From positions 1-41,610 of the forward strand of contig VXMQ01000085.1 of NCBI GenBank assembly GCA_009841015.1: a stretch of DNA of 41,610 bases, given 5' to 3'. The position numbers were made by a program, and so were the translations under genes. Position 1 is the first letter of the stretch. Every line of letters starts with the position of its first letter. Origin of the DNA: Candidatus Palauibacter denitrificans. Lineage in GTDB: Bacteria; Gemmatimonadota; Gemmatimonadetes; Palauibacterales; Palauibacteraceae. The notes under the pieces are model-generated. The model saw only the letters and a list, made by a program, of their open reading frames with translations. It searched no databases and was not told where the DNA came from. Of the stretch, positions 35,093 through 41,610 are shown piece after piece.

Positions 35093-35988
35093 CGGGCGTG
35101 CACTTCGCGCCCGACGGAGTGTTGGTGCGCAGGGCGCTGCGGCGGCTCGAAGACGGTCCGCGCTCGTCCGTGGAGCTCGCGGCCGAGGTGCTTGGAATGC
35201 ACGGGTGCCCGCCGACCATGGCCCGCCGCCTCGTCGCGCAGCTGCTCGACGGGATTCCCGAGGTGGCTCCTGACGGGGCGGGCGGCGACGCCTGGCGTCT
35301 GACCGGGGGAGCGCGGCGGATCGCGAAGCCGACTGCCAGGCGGCTGCACGACCTCCGATACGCGGTCGTGGATGTCGAGACGAACGGCGGGGTCGCGGAG
35401 GGGAGCGGCCGGGTGGTCGAGATTGCGATCGTGGAAGTGGATCGTGGCGCCATCGGGGGCTGCTATTCGACGCTCGTGGATGCCGGCGTGGCGATTCCTC
35501 CGTGGATCACGCGCCTCACCGGCATCCGCACGGAGATGACGCGCGGAGCACCGAGTTTCTCGCAGATTTGCGATCGGGTGCGCGGGCACCTCCGCGGCCG
35601 GGTTTTCGTCGCGCATAACGCGGCGTACGATTGGGGCTTCCTGCGTGCCGAGATGCGGCGGGCGGGGGCCGGCCTCCCGCGCGGACCTCGCCTGTGTACG
35701 GTGCACATGGCGCGCCGACTGCTACCGGGGCTCGAGCGCCGAGGTCTGGATTCGGTCGCCCACTACTACGGGATCGAGATCCGCGAACGTCACCGCGCGC
35801 GGGGCGACGCGGTCGCGACGGCCCGTGTCCTCCTTCGCATGCTCGCGGATGCGGAGCGGCGGGGCTGGACGACGTGGCCTGCGCTCCGAAAAGCCCTCGG
35901 GCCGGTTCCCCGGCGCGGGCGCAGGCGACAGGGCCGGCATTCCGAACGGCACGAACACGCGAACGACGGCACCAGCGATGGAACATGA
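35089..35988 (+). CDS. DEDDh 3'-5' exonuclease (DnaQ/PolC epsilon-like) with N-terminal extension
   Basis: The 299-residue product has an exonuclease domain at about 88-255: motif I D95-V-E97 (VVDVETNG), motif II HNAAYDWGFL (H176-D181) and motif III H235xxxxD240 (HRARGDAVAT). The N-terminal 85 residues (VRRALRRLEDGPRSSVELAAEVLG...) look helical and resemble a small winged-helix-like module I cannot name. The C-terminus is Arg/His-rich. It may serve in proofreading or repair; its place between rex and thiolase is not explained by metabolism. GTG 35089 overlaps the rex stop; GTG 35098 is also possible. Its stop overlaps the thiolase start. Confidence 0.85.
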   Translation: MTGVHFAPDGVLVRRALRRLEDGPRSSVELAAEVLGMHGCPPTMARRLVAQLLDGIPEVAPDGAGGDAWRLTGGARRIAKPTARRLHDLRYAVVDVETNGGVAEGSGRVVEIAIVEVDRGAIGGCYSTLVDAGVAIPPWITRLTGIRTEMTRGAPSFSQICDRVRGHLRGRVFVAHNAAYDWGFLRAEMRRAGAGLPRGPRLCTVHMARRLLPGLERRGLDSVAHYYGIEIRERHRARGDAVATARVLLRMLADAERRGWTTWPALRKALGPVPRRGRRRQGRHSERHEHANDGTSDGT

Positions 35989-37196
35989 GCGATAGCGACA
36001 GAATTCCGGTCATCGTCTCCGCCGCACGGCTCCCTGCGGGCCGCTTCATGGGCGGACTCTCCTCCCTCGCGGCTCCGGACCTCGGCGGTCTCGCGATCTC
36101 GGCGGCGGTCGACCGCGCCGGGGTCGACCCGGACGAGATCGACGACGTGATCATGGGGAATGTCGTGCAGGCGGGGGTCGGGCAGGCGCCCGCCCGCCAG
36201 GCGGCGATCCGCGGCGGGGTGCCCGTGACGGTTCCGGCGGTGACCGTGAACAAGGTCTGCGGCTCCGGCCTGAAGGCCGTGATGCTGGCGGCCCAGGCGA
36301 TAAAGGCCGGTGACGCCCGGGTCGTGGTGGCGGGCGGGATGGAGTCGATGTCGAACGCCCCCTATCTCCTCCGCGGACACCGGGAGGGCGTGAAGTTCGG
36401 GGACCGATCGCTCGTCGATGGCCTCATACACGACGGTCTGTGGTGCGCCTTCGGTACCTGCCACATGGGCGGCCACGCCGAGTACACGGCCTACAAGGCG
36501 GGCGTGAGCCGCGAGGACCAGGACGCGTACGCGCTCGGCAGCCATGAGAAGGCGATCCGTGCGATCGACGCCGGGGAATTCGCCGAGGAAGTCGTCCCCG
36601 TCCATATCGAAACCCGCAAGGGAACCGTGACCATCGAGACGGACGAGCCTCCGCGGCGCGGCACGTCGCTCGAAGCGCTCGCAAGGCTCAGGCCCGCCTT
36701 CGCGGGCGACGCGCCCCCGGAGGTGACCGATCCCAGCGTGACGGCCGGAAACGCGCCCGGCCTCAACGACGGCGGCGCGGCCACGGTCGTCGCGTCGGAA
36801 GCGTACGCCGAGGCGCACGGCCTTCCGATCCTTGCGCGGATCCGCGCCTATTCCGTGGGTGCGACGGCGCCCCGCGATCTCTTCTTCGCGCCGGTCGCCG
36901 CCGTGCGGAAGCTCATGACGCTCGACGGGACGGTCGTCGCCGACTACGGGCTCGTGGAGATGAACGAGGCGTTCGCCGTCCAGTGTCTCGCGGATGCACG
37001 CGAACTGGGGCTGGATCTCGATCGCGTCAACATCCGCGGCGGGGCGATCGCGCTCGGCCATCCGATCGGGGCCTCCGGTGCGAAGATCCTCACGACGCTC
37101 CTCCATGCCATGCGGGACCGCGACGTCGAGCAGGGAATGGCCACCCTGTGTCTGGGCGGGGGGAACGCCGTCGCGCTGAGCGTGGAGCGCCGGTGA
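35985..37196 (+). CDS. Acetyl-CoA C-acetyltransferase (thiolase)
   Basis: The 403-residue product has the acyl-enzyme Cys92 in NKVCGSGLKAV, GGMESMSNAPY, NEAFAVQ, His359 in GGAIALGHPIGASG and Cys389 in TLCLGGGNA, the complete thiolase active site. It condenses two acetyl-CoA to acetoacetyl-CoA, or cleaves 3-ketoacyl-CoA. With the hydroxyacyl-CoA and acyl-CoA dehydrogenases in the same operon it forms three of the four steps between acetyl-CoA and butyryl-CoA; no crotonase is present. ATG 35985 overlaps the previous stop, and the stop overlaps the CPBP gene. Confidence 0.95.
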   Translation: MSDSDRIPVIVSAARLPAGRFMGGLSSLAAPDLGGLAISAAVDRAGVDPDEIDDVIMGNVVQAGVGQAPARQAAIRGGVPVTVPAVTVNKVCGSGLKAVMLAAQAIKAGDARVVVAGGMESMSNAPYLLRGHREGVKFGDRSLVDGLIHDGLWCAFGTCHMGGHAEYTAYKAGVSREDQDAYALGSHEKAIRAIDAGEFAEEVVPVHIETRKGTVTIETDEPPRRGTSLEALARLRPAFAGDAPPEVTDPSVTAGNAPGLNDGGAATVVASEAYAEAHGLPILARIRAYSVGATAPRDLFFAPVAAVRKLMTLDGTVVADYGLVEMNEAFAVQCLADARELGLDLDRVNIRGGAIALGHPIGASGAKILTTLLHAMRDRDVEQGMATLCLGGGNAVALSVERR

Positions 37197-38095
37197 ACGT
37201 GAAGCCCGAAGGTTGGGCCTGGGCCGGTAGGCTGGCGGCGTTCGCCGGTCTCTTCATCGCCTTCGGGCTCGTGTTCGGATTCGTGACCGCGAGCATCGCC
37301 GGCCTTCCGGGTGCCGAGGCGACGGTTACCCTCGACTGGCGGAGCGTCACGCCCGTGCTGCTCGCGGCGTGTGCGGCCACCTGGCTGCTGGCTGCCGGCG
37401 TCGACAGGCGCCCGCTATCCGCCCTCGGCCTGAGGGGCGGGTCTCCCGGCCTGGCGGAACTCGGTTCCGGCGTGCTGGCGGGAATCGCGATCATCGGCGC
37501 CGCTATTCTCGCCCTGGCCGCACCGGGCTGGGTCTCGTGGTCCGCGTCCTCCGCACCGGTCCTCGAGGGGGTGAAGGTCTCGGGTCTCCTGCTGGTGGCT
37601 GCGTTCACGGAGGAACTCCTCTTTCGGGGGTATCCGTTCCGTGTCCTTCAGGTCCGGTTCGGGCCTGTTCCGGCCGTGGTCGCGACCTCCGTGGCCTTCG
37701 GTCTCATGCACGGCGCCAACCCGGGAGTGACGCCGCTGGCGCTGGTCAACCTGGCTCTCGCCGGTGTGCTGCTCGGCGTGGCGTACTGGCGTTCGGGCAG
37801 CCTGTGGTTCGTCACGGGCCTCCACTTCGGCTGGAACTGGGTGATGGCGGCGAGCGGCCTGCCCGTGAGCGGGCTCGACGTGTCGATCTCCGGCCTCGAA
37901 GCCGCCGTCACGGGGCCGGTGCTTTGGACGGGCGGCGCCTTCGGGCCCGAGGGTGCGCTGATCATCACGTTCGTGACCGCCCTGGGAACTTTCTGGTTGT
38001 GGCGGGTCGCGGGTGCGCGGCGCCGGTCCGGTTCCCGGTGGTCGACGACGGGAAGCCTCGGCGACGATGATGGGAGCCTCGATGCGGGCGAGTGA
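37193..38095 (+). CDS. CPBP family intramembrane glutamic endopeptidase
   Basis: The 300-residue polytopic membrane protein (hydrophobic segments at about 12-35, 48-65, 85-105, 122-138, 155-175, 180-200, 205-220, 255-285) carries the CPBP/Abi motifs E140-E141-xxx-R145 ([13 protein letters not shown]), H173 in FGLMHG and H211xxxN215 (HFGWN). Relatives include the eukaryotic CAAX protease Rce1 and bacterial bacteriocin-immunity proteins. The substrate here is unknown. The GTG start at 37193 overlaps the thiolase stop, and its last 14 bp overlap the dehydrogenase gene. The C-terminal 20 residues are polar and Ser/Asp-rich. Confidence 0.9.
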   Translation: MNVKPEGWAWAGRLAAFAGLFIAFGLVFGFVTASIAGLPGAEATVTLDWRSVTPVLLAACAATWLLAAGVDRRPLSALGLRGGSPGLAELGSGVLAGIAIIGAAILALAAPGWVSWSASSAPVLEGVKVSGLLLVAAFTEELLFRGYPFRVLQVRFGPVPAVVATSVAFGLMHGANPGVTPLALVNLALAGVLLGVAYWRSGSLWFVTGLHFGWNWVMAASGLPVSGLDVSISGLEAAVTGPVLWTGGAFGPEGALIITFVTALGTFWLWRVAGARRRSGSRWSTTGSLGDDDGSLDAGE

Positions 38096-38948
38096 CGTCT
38101 CGCGGGTCGGCGTCGTCGGCGCGGGTACGATGGGGAGCGGCATCGCCCACGTCTTCGCCCTCGTCGGCATCGACGTACGCCTCGTCGACGTGGATCCCGA
38201 AGCGCTCGGCCGCGCGCGCGCCTCCATCGAGCGAAATCTTGCACGCCAGGCCCGCCGGGACCGGATCTCCGCCGAAGAGGCCGGGGCGGCGCTCGAGCGG
38301 ATCGCGACGGAGCGGTCGCTGGCGGCGCTCGCCGACGAGGAGGTCGTCGTCGAGGCCGCCAGCGAAGATCCGACGCTCAAGTTCCGTCTCTTCGAGGAGT
38401 TGTCCGCCGTCGTGAGTCCGGAAACGCTCCTGGCGTCGAACACGAGTTCGATCTCGATCACCCGCATCGCCTCGCACGCCGCGCACCCGGGGCGCGTGAT
38501 CGGGATGCACTTCATGAACCCGGTGCCCGTCATGCGCCTGGTCGAAGTGATCCGGGGGCTCGAGACCTCCGACGACACGGCCGACCTTACCCTCGGCCTC
38601 TGCGCGCGGCTCTCGAAGACGGCGGTCCTGGCGAACGACTATCCCGGCTTCGTCGCCAACCGGATTCTGATGCCGATGATCAACGAAGCCGTGTATTGCC
38701 TCATGGAGGGAGTGGCGGAGGCCGAGGCGGTGGACACCGTGATGAAGCTGGGCATGAACCATCCCATGGGACCGCTTGCGCTCGCGGACCTCATCGGGCT
38801 GGACACCTGCCTCGCCATCATGCGCGTCCTGCACGCCGAACTCGGCGACTCCAAGTACCGTCCCTGTCCGCTGCTCGCGAAGTACGTCGCCGCCGGAAGG
38901 TTGGGCCGCAAGACCGGCCGCGGCTTCTACGACTACGCCGCGGGATGA
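38082..38948 (+). CDS. 3-hydroxybutyryl-CoA dehydrogenase
   Basis: The 288-residue product has the NAD-binding loop GAGTMG (13-18), [30 protein letters not shown], the catalytic-region [17 protein letters not shown] and the C-terminal [20 protein letters not shown] and [11 protein letters not shown], all typical of short HbdA-type enzymes. It interconverts acetoacetyl-CoA and 3-hydroxybutyryl-CoA with NAD(H), fitting control by an NADH sensor. I chose ATG 38082 for its Shine-Dalgarno (GGGAG, 5 bases away); ATG 38067 and 38070 are in frame upstream. The stop overlaps the acyl-CoA dehydrogenase start. Confidence 0.95.
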   Translation: MRASDVSRVGVVGAGTMGSGIAHVFALVGIDVRLVDVDPEALGRARASIERNLARQARRDRISAEEAGAALERIATERSLAALADEEVVVEAASEDPTLKFRLFEELSAVVSPETLLASNTSSISITRIASHAAHPGRVIGMHFMNPVPVMRLVEVIRGLETSDDTADLTLGLCARLSKTAVLANDYPGFVANRILMPMINEAVYCLMEGVAEAEAVDTVMKLGMNHPMGPLALADLIGLDTCLAIMRVLHAELGDSKYRPCPLLAKYVAAGRLGRKTGRGFYDYAAG

Positions 38949-40138
38949 TCACCACCCGCCGCTCCTGGTCTGCCCTCGAACTCTCGTCCGAGGCGGAACA
39001 AATTCTCACGCTCGCGCGCCAGTTCGCCGAAGAGCGGTTGCAGCCCACGGCGGAAGCGCGGGACGCGAACGAGGACCGCTTCGATGCGGAGGTCCACCGT
39101 GAACTGGGCGAGCTCGGCTTCCTCGCCATGCGGGTGCCGGAGCGGTACGAAGGTCTCGGGCTCGACCTCGTCACGTACCTCTACGTGCTGGAGGAACTCG
39201 CCTGGGGAGATGCGGGGGTCGCGGTCTCCGTCAGCATCCACAATTCGCTCCCGGTTTCGATCCTCCTTCGCCGCGGAAGCGAAGCACAGCGGGAAGAGTG
39301 GCTCCCCAGGATGGCCAGCGGAGCAGTACTCGGCGCCTTTTCTCTCTCCGAAGCCGGCGCCGGCACCGACGCGGCGGCGCTGCGCACGCAGGCCACGCCC
39401 GCGGAAGGCGGCTGGATTCTCAACGGCGAGAAGATGTGGGTGACGAACGGCGCTTCCGCGGATGTCGTGCTGACCTTCGCCCGGACGGATACGGCGGGGG
39501 ACCGGCGTGGATCGCGCGGCATCGGCGCCTTCCTCCTGCCGCGCGGCACGGAGGGATTGTCGGCCGGCAGGAAAGAGAGGAAGATGGGTCAGCGAGGTTC
39601 GGAGACCGTCGCTTTGTCTCTGAAGGATGTGTTTTTGCCGCAAGAACTTATGGTCGGCGATGTAAACCGGGGCTTCAGCTATGCGCTCGAAGGTCTGGAG
39701 GCGGGCCGGCTCGGGATTGCGGCCCAGGCCCTCGGCATCGCCTCGGCCGCCGTGGACGCCGCGTTCGAATACGCGGATACGCGGCGCCAGTTCGGGAGTT
39801 CGCTGCGGGAGTTTCAGGGGATGGAATTCAAGCTCGGCGACATGGTGACCCGCCTCGAGGCCGCGCGGGGATTGCTCGAACGTGCGGCCGCCGCGCACAC
39901 CCTGGGGGACCCGCGGGCGCGCCGCCTCTCCAGCGTGGCCAAATTGTTCGCGAGCGAGACCGCGATGACGAACGCCCGTGAGGCGGTTCAGGTGTTCGGG
40001 GGCTACGGGTACTCGCGGGAATATCCCGTGGAACGTCTGTTCCGGGACGCGAAGGTCACCGAGATCTACGAGGGAGCCAACGAAATGCACCGCAGCCTGA
40101 TCGCGCGGCAACTCTACAGAGAGAGGGGATACGTGTGA
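38945..40138 (+). CDS. Acyl-CoA dehydrogenase
   Basis: The 397-residue product is a standard FAD-dependent acyl-CoA dehydrogenase: [17 protein letters not shown], the FAD/substrate segment [94 protein letters not shown]. The catalytic base is Glu376 in IYEGANE. It oxidises short- or medium-chain acyl-CoA or, with electron transfer flavoprotein, can work in butyryl-CoA formation; no etfAB genes are in the window. It overlaps genes on both sides. Confidence 0.95.
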   Translation: MITTRRSWSALELSSEAEQILTLARQFAEERLQPTAEARDANEDRFDAEVHRELGELGFLAMRVPERYEGLGLDLVTYLYVLEELAWGDAGVAVSVSIHNSLPVSILLRRGSEAQREEWLPRMASGAVLGAFSLSEAGAGTDAAALRTQATPAEGGWILNGEKMWVTNGASADVVLTFARTDTAGDRRGSRGIGAFLLPRGTEGLSAGRKERKMGQRGSETVALSLKDVFLPQELMVGDVNRGFSYALEGLEAGRLGIAAQALGIASAAVDAAFEYADTRRQFGSSLREFQGMEFKLGDMVTRLEAARGLLERAAAAHTLGDPRARRLSSVAKLFASETAMTNAREAVQVFGGYGYSREYPVERLFRDAKVTEIYEGANEMHRSLIARQLYRERGYV

Positions 40139-41445
40139 GAGCGAAGGCGGAACCTGGAGCCAGCGGCGCCCTGGACCCGCGCCCGCTCCGCGAGATGGAT
40201 CCCGAGGTGGCGGCCTCGATCGACCGGGAGCTCGAGAGACAGCGAACGGGTCTCGAGCTGATCGCGAGCGAGAACTTCGTCTCCAGGGGGGTCCTCGAGG
40301 CGACCGGCTGCGTGATGACGAACAAGTACGCGGAAGGCTATCCGGGCCGCCGCTACTACGGCGGCTGCGAGTTCGTGGATGAGGTCGAGAACCTCGCCCG
40401 CGATCGCGCGCGCCGGCTGTTCGGGGCGGACCACAGCAATGTGCAGGCGCACAGCGGTTCCGGCGCGAACATGACCGCGCTCCAGGCGCTTACCGCACCG
40501 GGAGCGACGCTCCTCGGGATGGACCTCTCGCACGGGGGGCACCTGACGCACGGTTCGCAGGTCAACTTCTCGGGTCTCTGGTACCGGGTCGTTCCCTACG
40601 GAGTGCGAGCCTCGGACCGGACGATCGACTACGACGCGCTCCGGACGACGGCGCTGGAGGTGCGTCCCGCCGTCATCATCGCGGGGGCCAGCGCCTATCC
40701 GCGACGGATCGATTTCGAGCGTTTCGCGGAGATCGCCGAGGAATGCGGCGCCCGCGTTCTCGTGGACATGGCGCACATCGCGGGCCTCGTGGCGACCGGG
40801 CACCACCCATCCCCGGTGCCGCACGCGGACGTGGTGACGACGACGACGCACAAGACGCTGCGCGGGCCGCGGGGAGGGCTCATCCTCTGCCGCGAGGAGC
40901 ATGCGAAGGCGGTCGACAAGGCGGTGTTTCCCGGACTCCAGGGCGGTCCCCTGATGCATGTGATCGCCGCGAAGGCGGTCGCGCTCGGGGAGGCCCTGCG
41001 CCCCGAGTTCGGCGAGTACTCGGGTCTCGTCCTGCGGAACGCCCGCGCGCTTGGAAGGCGACTCGCCGAACACGGCTATGATCTCGTGGCCGGAGGGACG
41101 GATACTCATCTTCTCCTCGTGGACCTCCGCACGACGGATCTCACGGGCAAGGATGCGGAGGCTCTCCTGGGTCGGGCGGGCATCACCGTCAACAAGAACA
41201 CCGTGCCGTTCGAGACCCGTTCGCCCTTCGTGGCGTCCGGCATCAGGATCGGGACGGCGGCGGTGTCGACCCGCACCATGGGCGAGAACGAAATGGGGAG
41301 AATCGCCGACCTCATGGACCGTGCCCTGCGCTCGGAGGGCGACGATGCGACCCTTTCGGCGGTCGAAGCCGAGGTCCGGGCGTTGTGCGAGGATTTCCCG
41401 CTCTATCCGGAGAATGACGGCGTTCCCCGGGAGGTCGTAGCTTGA
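40135..41445 (+). CDS. glyA: Serine hydroxymethyltransferase
   Basis: The 436-residue product has [67 protein letters not shown] and the PLP lysine K240 in [14 protein letters not shown]. It converts serine and tetrahydrofolate to glycine and methylene-tetrahydrofolate. The first 15 residues form a variable extension. The GTG start at 40135 overlaps the acyl-CoA dehydrogenase stop, making glyA the last gene of the rex operon; an additional internal promoter cannot be excluded. Confidence 0.96.
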   Translation: MRAKAEPGASGALDPRPLREMDPEVAASIDRELERQRTGLELIASENFVSRGVLEATGCVMTNKYAEGYPGRRYYGGCEFVDEVENLARDRARRLFGADHSNVQAHSGSGANMTALQALTAPGATLLGMDLSHGGHLTHGSQVNFSGLWYRVVPYGVRASDRTIDYDALRTTALEVRPAVIIAGASAYPRRIDFERFAEIAEECGARVLVDMAHIAGLVATGHHPSPVPHADVVTTTTHKTLRGPRGGLILCREEHAKAVDKAVFPGLQGGPLMHVIAAKAVALGEALRPEFGEYSGLVLRNARALGRRLAEHGYDLVAGGTDTHLLLVDLRTTDLTGKDAEALLGRAGITVNKNTVPFETRSPFVASGIRIGTAAVSTRTMGENEMGRIADLMDRALRSEGDDATLSAVEAEVRALCEDFPLYPENDGVPREVVA

Positions 41446-41471
41446 CGCCAACTTTTTCTCCCGTCTAACTT
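41442..41471 (+). promoter_or_regulatory. Strong promoter after glyA
   Basis: TTGACG (41442-41447), 18 bases including a T-run, then TAACTT (41466-41471) is one of the best sigma-70-like promoters in the window. Transcription would start near 41478 and read into the gene at the right edge. The -35 overlaps the glyA stop codon. Confidence 0.55.
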
Positions 41472-41540
41472 TGCCGTTCATGTCCTCGCGGGCGGTGCGC
41501 ATTACGGCCGGGAAAGGGGCCTGGGACGAGGTGAGACGAC

Positions 41541-41610
41541 GTGGACACAGCGGGCGTTCTGACGGGCATCAGGAAGGGCAACCCCAGGTATACGGAAGCC
41601 GCATACCTGT
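41541..41610 (+). CDS. Probable Minf_1886-family protein (partial, runs off window end)
   Basis: Only 23 codons are visible, starting at GTG 41541 behind a strong Shine-Dalgarno (GAGGTGA, 41530-41536). The peptide VDTAGVLTGIRKGNPRYTEAAYL resembles the N-terminus of the small uncharacterised Minf_1886 family (TIGR04138), which I recall as starting with a similar RxxPRYxxxAYLF stretch. The function of that family is unknown. The alternative ATG 41480 in another frame also stays open to the edge but has no Shine-Dalgarno. Confidence 0.5.
   Translation, partial: MDTAGVLTGIRKGNPRYTEAAYL

Overview
This is a GC-rich (roughly 70% by eye), gene-dense bacterial chromosome segment made almost entirely of core genes. 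No rRNA, tRNA, CRISPR array, transposase, phage gene or plasmid function was found. The gene mix points to a Gram-negative-type (diderm) bacterium from a less-studied phylum. The markers are Rex, HrcA, MutS2, a Ku/LigD pair, Ino1 with a CDP-alcohol phosphatidyltransferase, and a small lipoprotein resembling a TonB-receptor plug. Gemmatimonadota is my best guess; that is an inference from gene content and protein style, not a database result.

Layout. (1) 1-4103: a leftward LigD-type 3'-phosphoesterase, cut by the window edge, diverges from ku (non-homologous end joining), followed by a secreted penicillin-acylase-family hydrolase. (2) 4101-4275: a palindromic, MITE-like repeat whose first bases supply the acylase stop codon. 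(3) 4400-6777: rpmE, prfA and prmC (translation). (4) 6957-10007: a YlbF-family protein, a phosphatidylinositol-phosphate-synthase-like enzyme, ino1 and tmk. (5) 10090-19444: an S41 (Ctp) protease, the plug-like lipoprotein, a TIGR04282/DUF2064 protein, an R. etli-type asparaginase, obg, dprA, hemW, hrcA and dnaJ. (6) 19434-23144, the only complete leftward genes: tkt, rpiB and tal, the non-oxidative pentose phosphate branch. (7) 23342-34390: rsmE, HIT, mutS2, dnaG, a coiled-coil zinc-ribbon protein, rsmD, coaD, a short phosphate acetyltransferase, a STAS protein, a kinase/phosphatase fusion and rsmA. (8) 34445-41445: rex, a DEDDh exonuclease, thiolase, a CPBP protease, 3-hydroxyacyl-CoA dehydrogenase, acyl-CoA dehydrogenase and glyA, all overlapping end to end. 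(9) 41541 to the edge: the start of a probable Minf_1886-family protein.

Most junctions inside these blocks are ATGA, GTGA or TGATG overlaps, so translational coupling is pervasive. The longest stretch without a gene is 4104-4399 (296 bp), filled by the repeat and the rpmE promoter region.

Three items merit most attention. First, a perfect Rex operator overlaps the start region of the rex promoter, and the operon it heads carries NADH-linked acyl-CoA genes. Second, a STAS antagonist is followed by one protein that carries both an RsbW-type kinase domain and an RsbU/SpoIIE-type PP2C phosphatase behind a degenerate receiver, so a partner-switch kinase and phosphatase are fused. Third, the palindromic repeat at 4101-4275 looks mobile and should recur elsewhere in the genome. 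I saw no wholly new multi-gene defence or mobile system.
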